The notes below the pieces were generated by a model. It ran no database searches and was not told the origin of the DNA. It saw nothing but the letters and a program-made list of their open reading frames with translations. This document shows, in pieces, positions 14,119 to 14,322 of a stretch of DNA of 14,322 nt. Source of the DNA: an uncultured Muribaculaceae bacterium (lineage in GTDB: Bacteria; Bacteroidota; Bacteroidia; Bacteroidales; Muribaculaceae); contig CAJUCQ010000065.1 in assembly GCA_910584905.1 (NCBI GenBank), forward strand, positions 1 to 14,322, given 5' to 3'. The number at the start of each line of letters is the position of its first letter. Position 1 is the first letter of the stretch. The position numbers and the translations under genes were made by a program.

Positions 14119-14169
14119 TCTCTCCGTGCTTCCGCATCCGCCGACGTGGCCATGCGGGACACGGAGAGA
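14119..14169 (+). terminator. Nested hairpin terminator after the phosphohexomutase
   Basis: TCTCTCCGTG (14119-14128) pairs perfectly with CACGGAGAGA (14160-14169), and an inner CCGCAT (14132-14137) pairs with ATGCGG (14152-14157). TTTATTCCTCT, a moderately T-rich stretch, follows directly. It lies 37 nt after the mutase stop. The CT repeat (TCTCTCTCTCTC) on the left arm allows slipped pairings. Confidence 0.65.
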
Positions 14170-14322
14170 TTTATTCCTCTCCCTTACGCAACCCCCCCCA
14201 TGCGCTATCGCATACAGCGCCCCCCGACGAGCAATGAACATACTCTACGAGTATCTGCGTTAGCCTCCGCAACTGGCTTAATTTCAACTAACTATATTGA
14301 CATTCAGAGTAATAGGCAAAAA
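14170..14322. other. Non-coding tail, no gene recognised
   Basis: No credible open frame, tRNA or exact TAnnTTTG promoter is seen on either strand in these 153 nt. The segment holds a C8 tract at 14192-14199, a small inverted repeat (GCGCT 14202-14206 with AGCGC 14216-14220), and an AT-rich last 45 nt that could be the upstream region of a gene beyond the window. Confidence 0.5.

Noticed and set aside
14111..14124. CT dinucleotide run as a possible phase-variable repeat
   Set aside because: Only about six units, outside any coding region, and explained as the left arm of the terminator hairpin.

Overview
The window reads as chromosomal core DNA from a member of Bacteroidota, most likely a GC-rich Bacteroidales of the Muribaculaceae type (the family level is inference). 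Evidence: several genes are preceded by the Bacteroidota -7 element TAnnTTTG, twice with a TTTG-type -33 element exactly 20 nt upstream. Start codons lack Shine-Dalgarno sequences and sit in A-rich contexts. The gene content also fits: an OprO/OprP-type porin, a DUF4332 helix-hairpin-helix protein, and a fused NagB-like/LmbE-like protein of a form I know from Bacteroides. I see no tRNA, rRNA, insertion sequence, prophage gene or CRISPR array.

Layout from left to right: the last 28 codons of an unidentified gene (to 89); a small membrane protein (130-675); uvrB with its own promoter (753-2858); a YgiQ-family radical SAM protein (2917-4797); an outer-membrane porin (4858-5904); and a 191-nt promoter-bearing gap leading to a 658-residue NagB-like plus LmbE/PIG-L fusion (6096-8072). 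A 15-bp perfect hairpin at 8088-8124 separates this from the convergent DUF4332 gene (8148-8555, minus strand). Divergent from DUF4332 is a tight three-gene plus-strand unit: DUF3737 beta-helix protein (8680-9525), PatB/MalY-type C-S lyase (9552-10751) and MATE exporter (10741-12207). The last two overlap by 11 nt. A strong promoter then drives an alpha-D-phosphohexomutase (12337-14082), followed by a nested hairpin and about 150 nt in which I see no gene.

Functionally this is mostly housekeeping: nucleotide excision repair (UvrB), sugar-phosphate interconversion (phosphohexomutase), amino-sugar-related metabolism (the fusion) and outer-membrane uptake (the porin). The two parts most worth a second look are the fusion protein, whose deaminase-like half has lost key catalytic residues while its deacetylase-like half keeps its metal-site motifs, and the DUF3737-PatB-MATE unit. 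The latter couples an uncharacterised, remarkably regular beta-helix protein to a C-S lyase and an exporter. No dramatic new defence or mobile system is evident.
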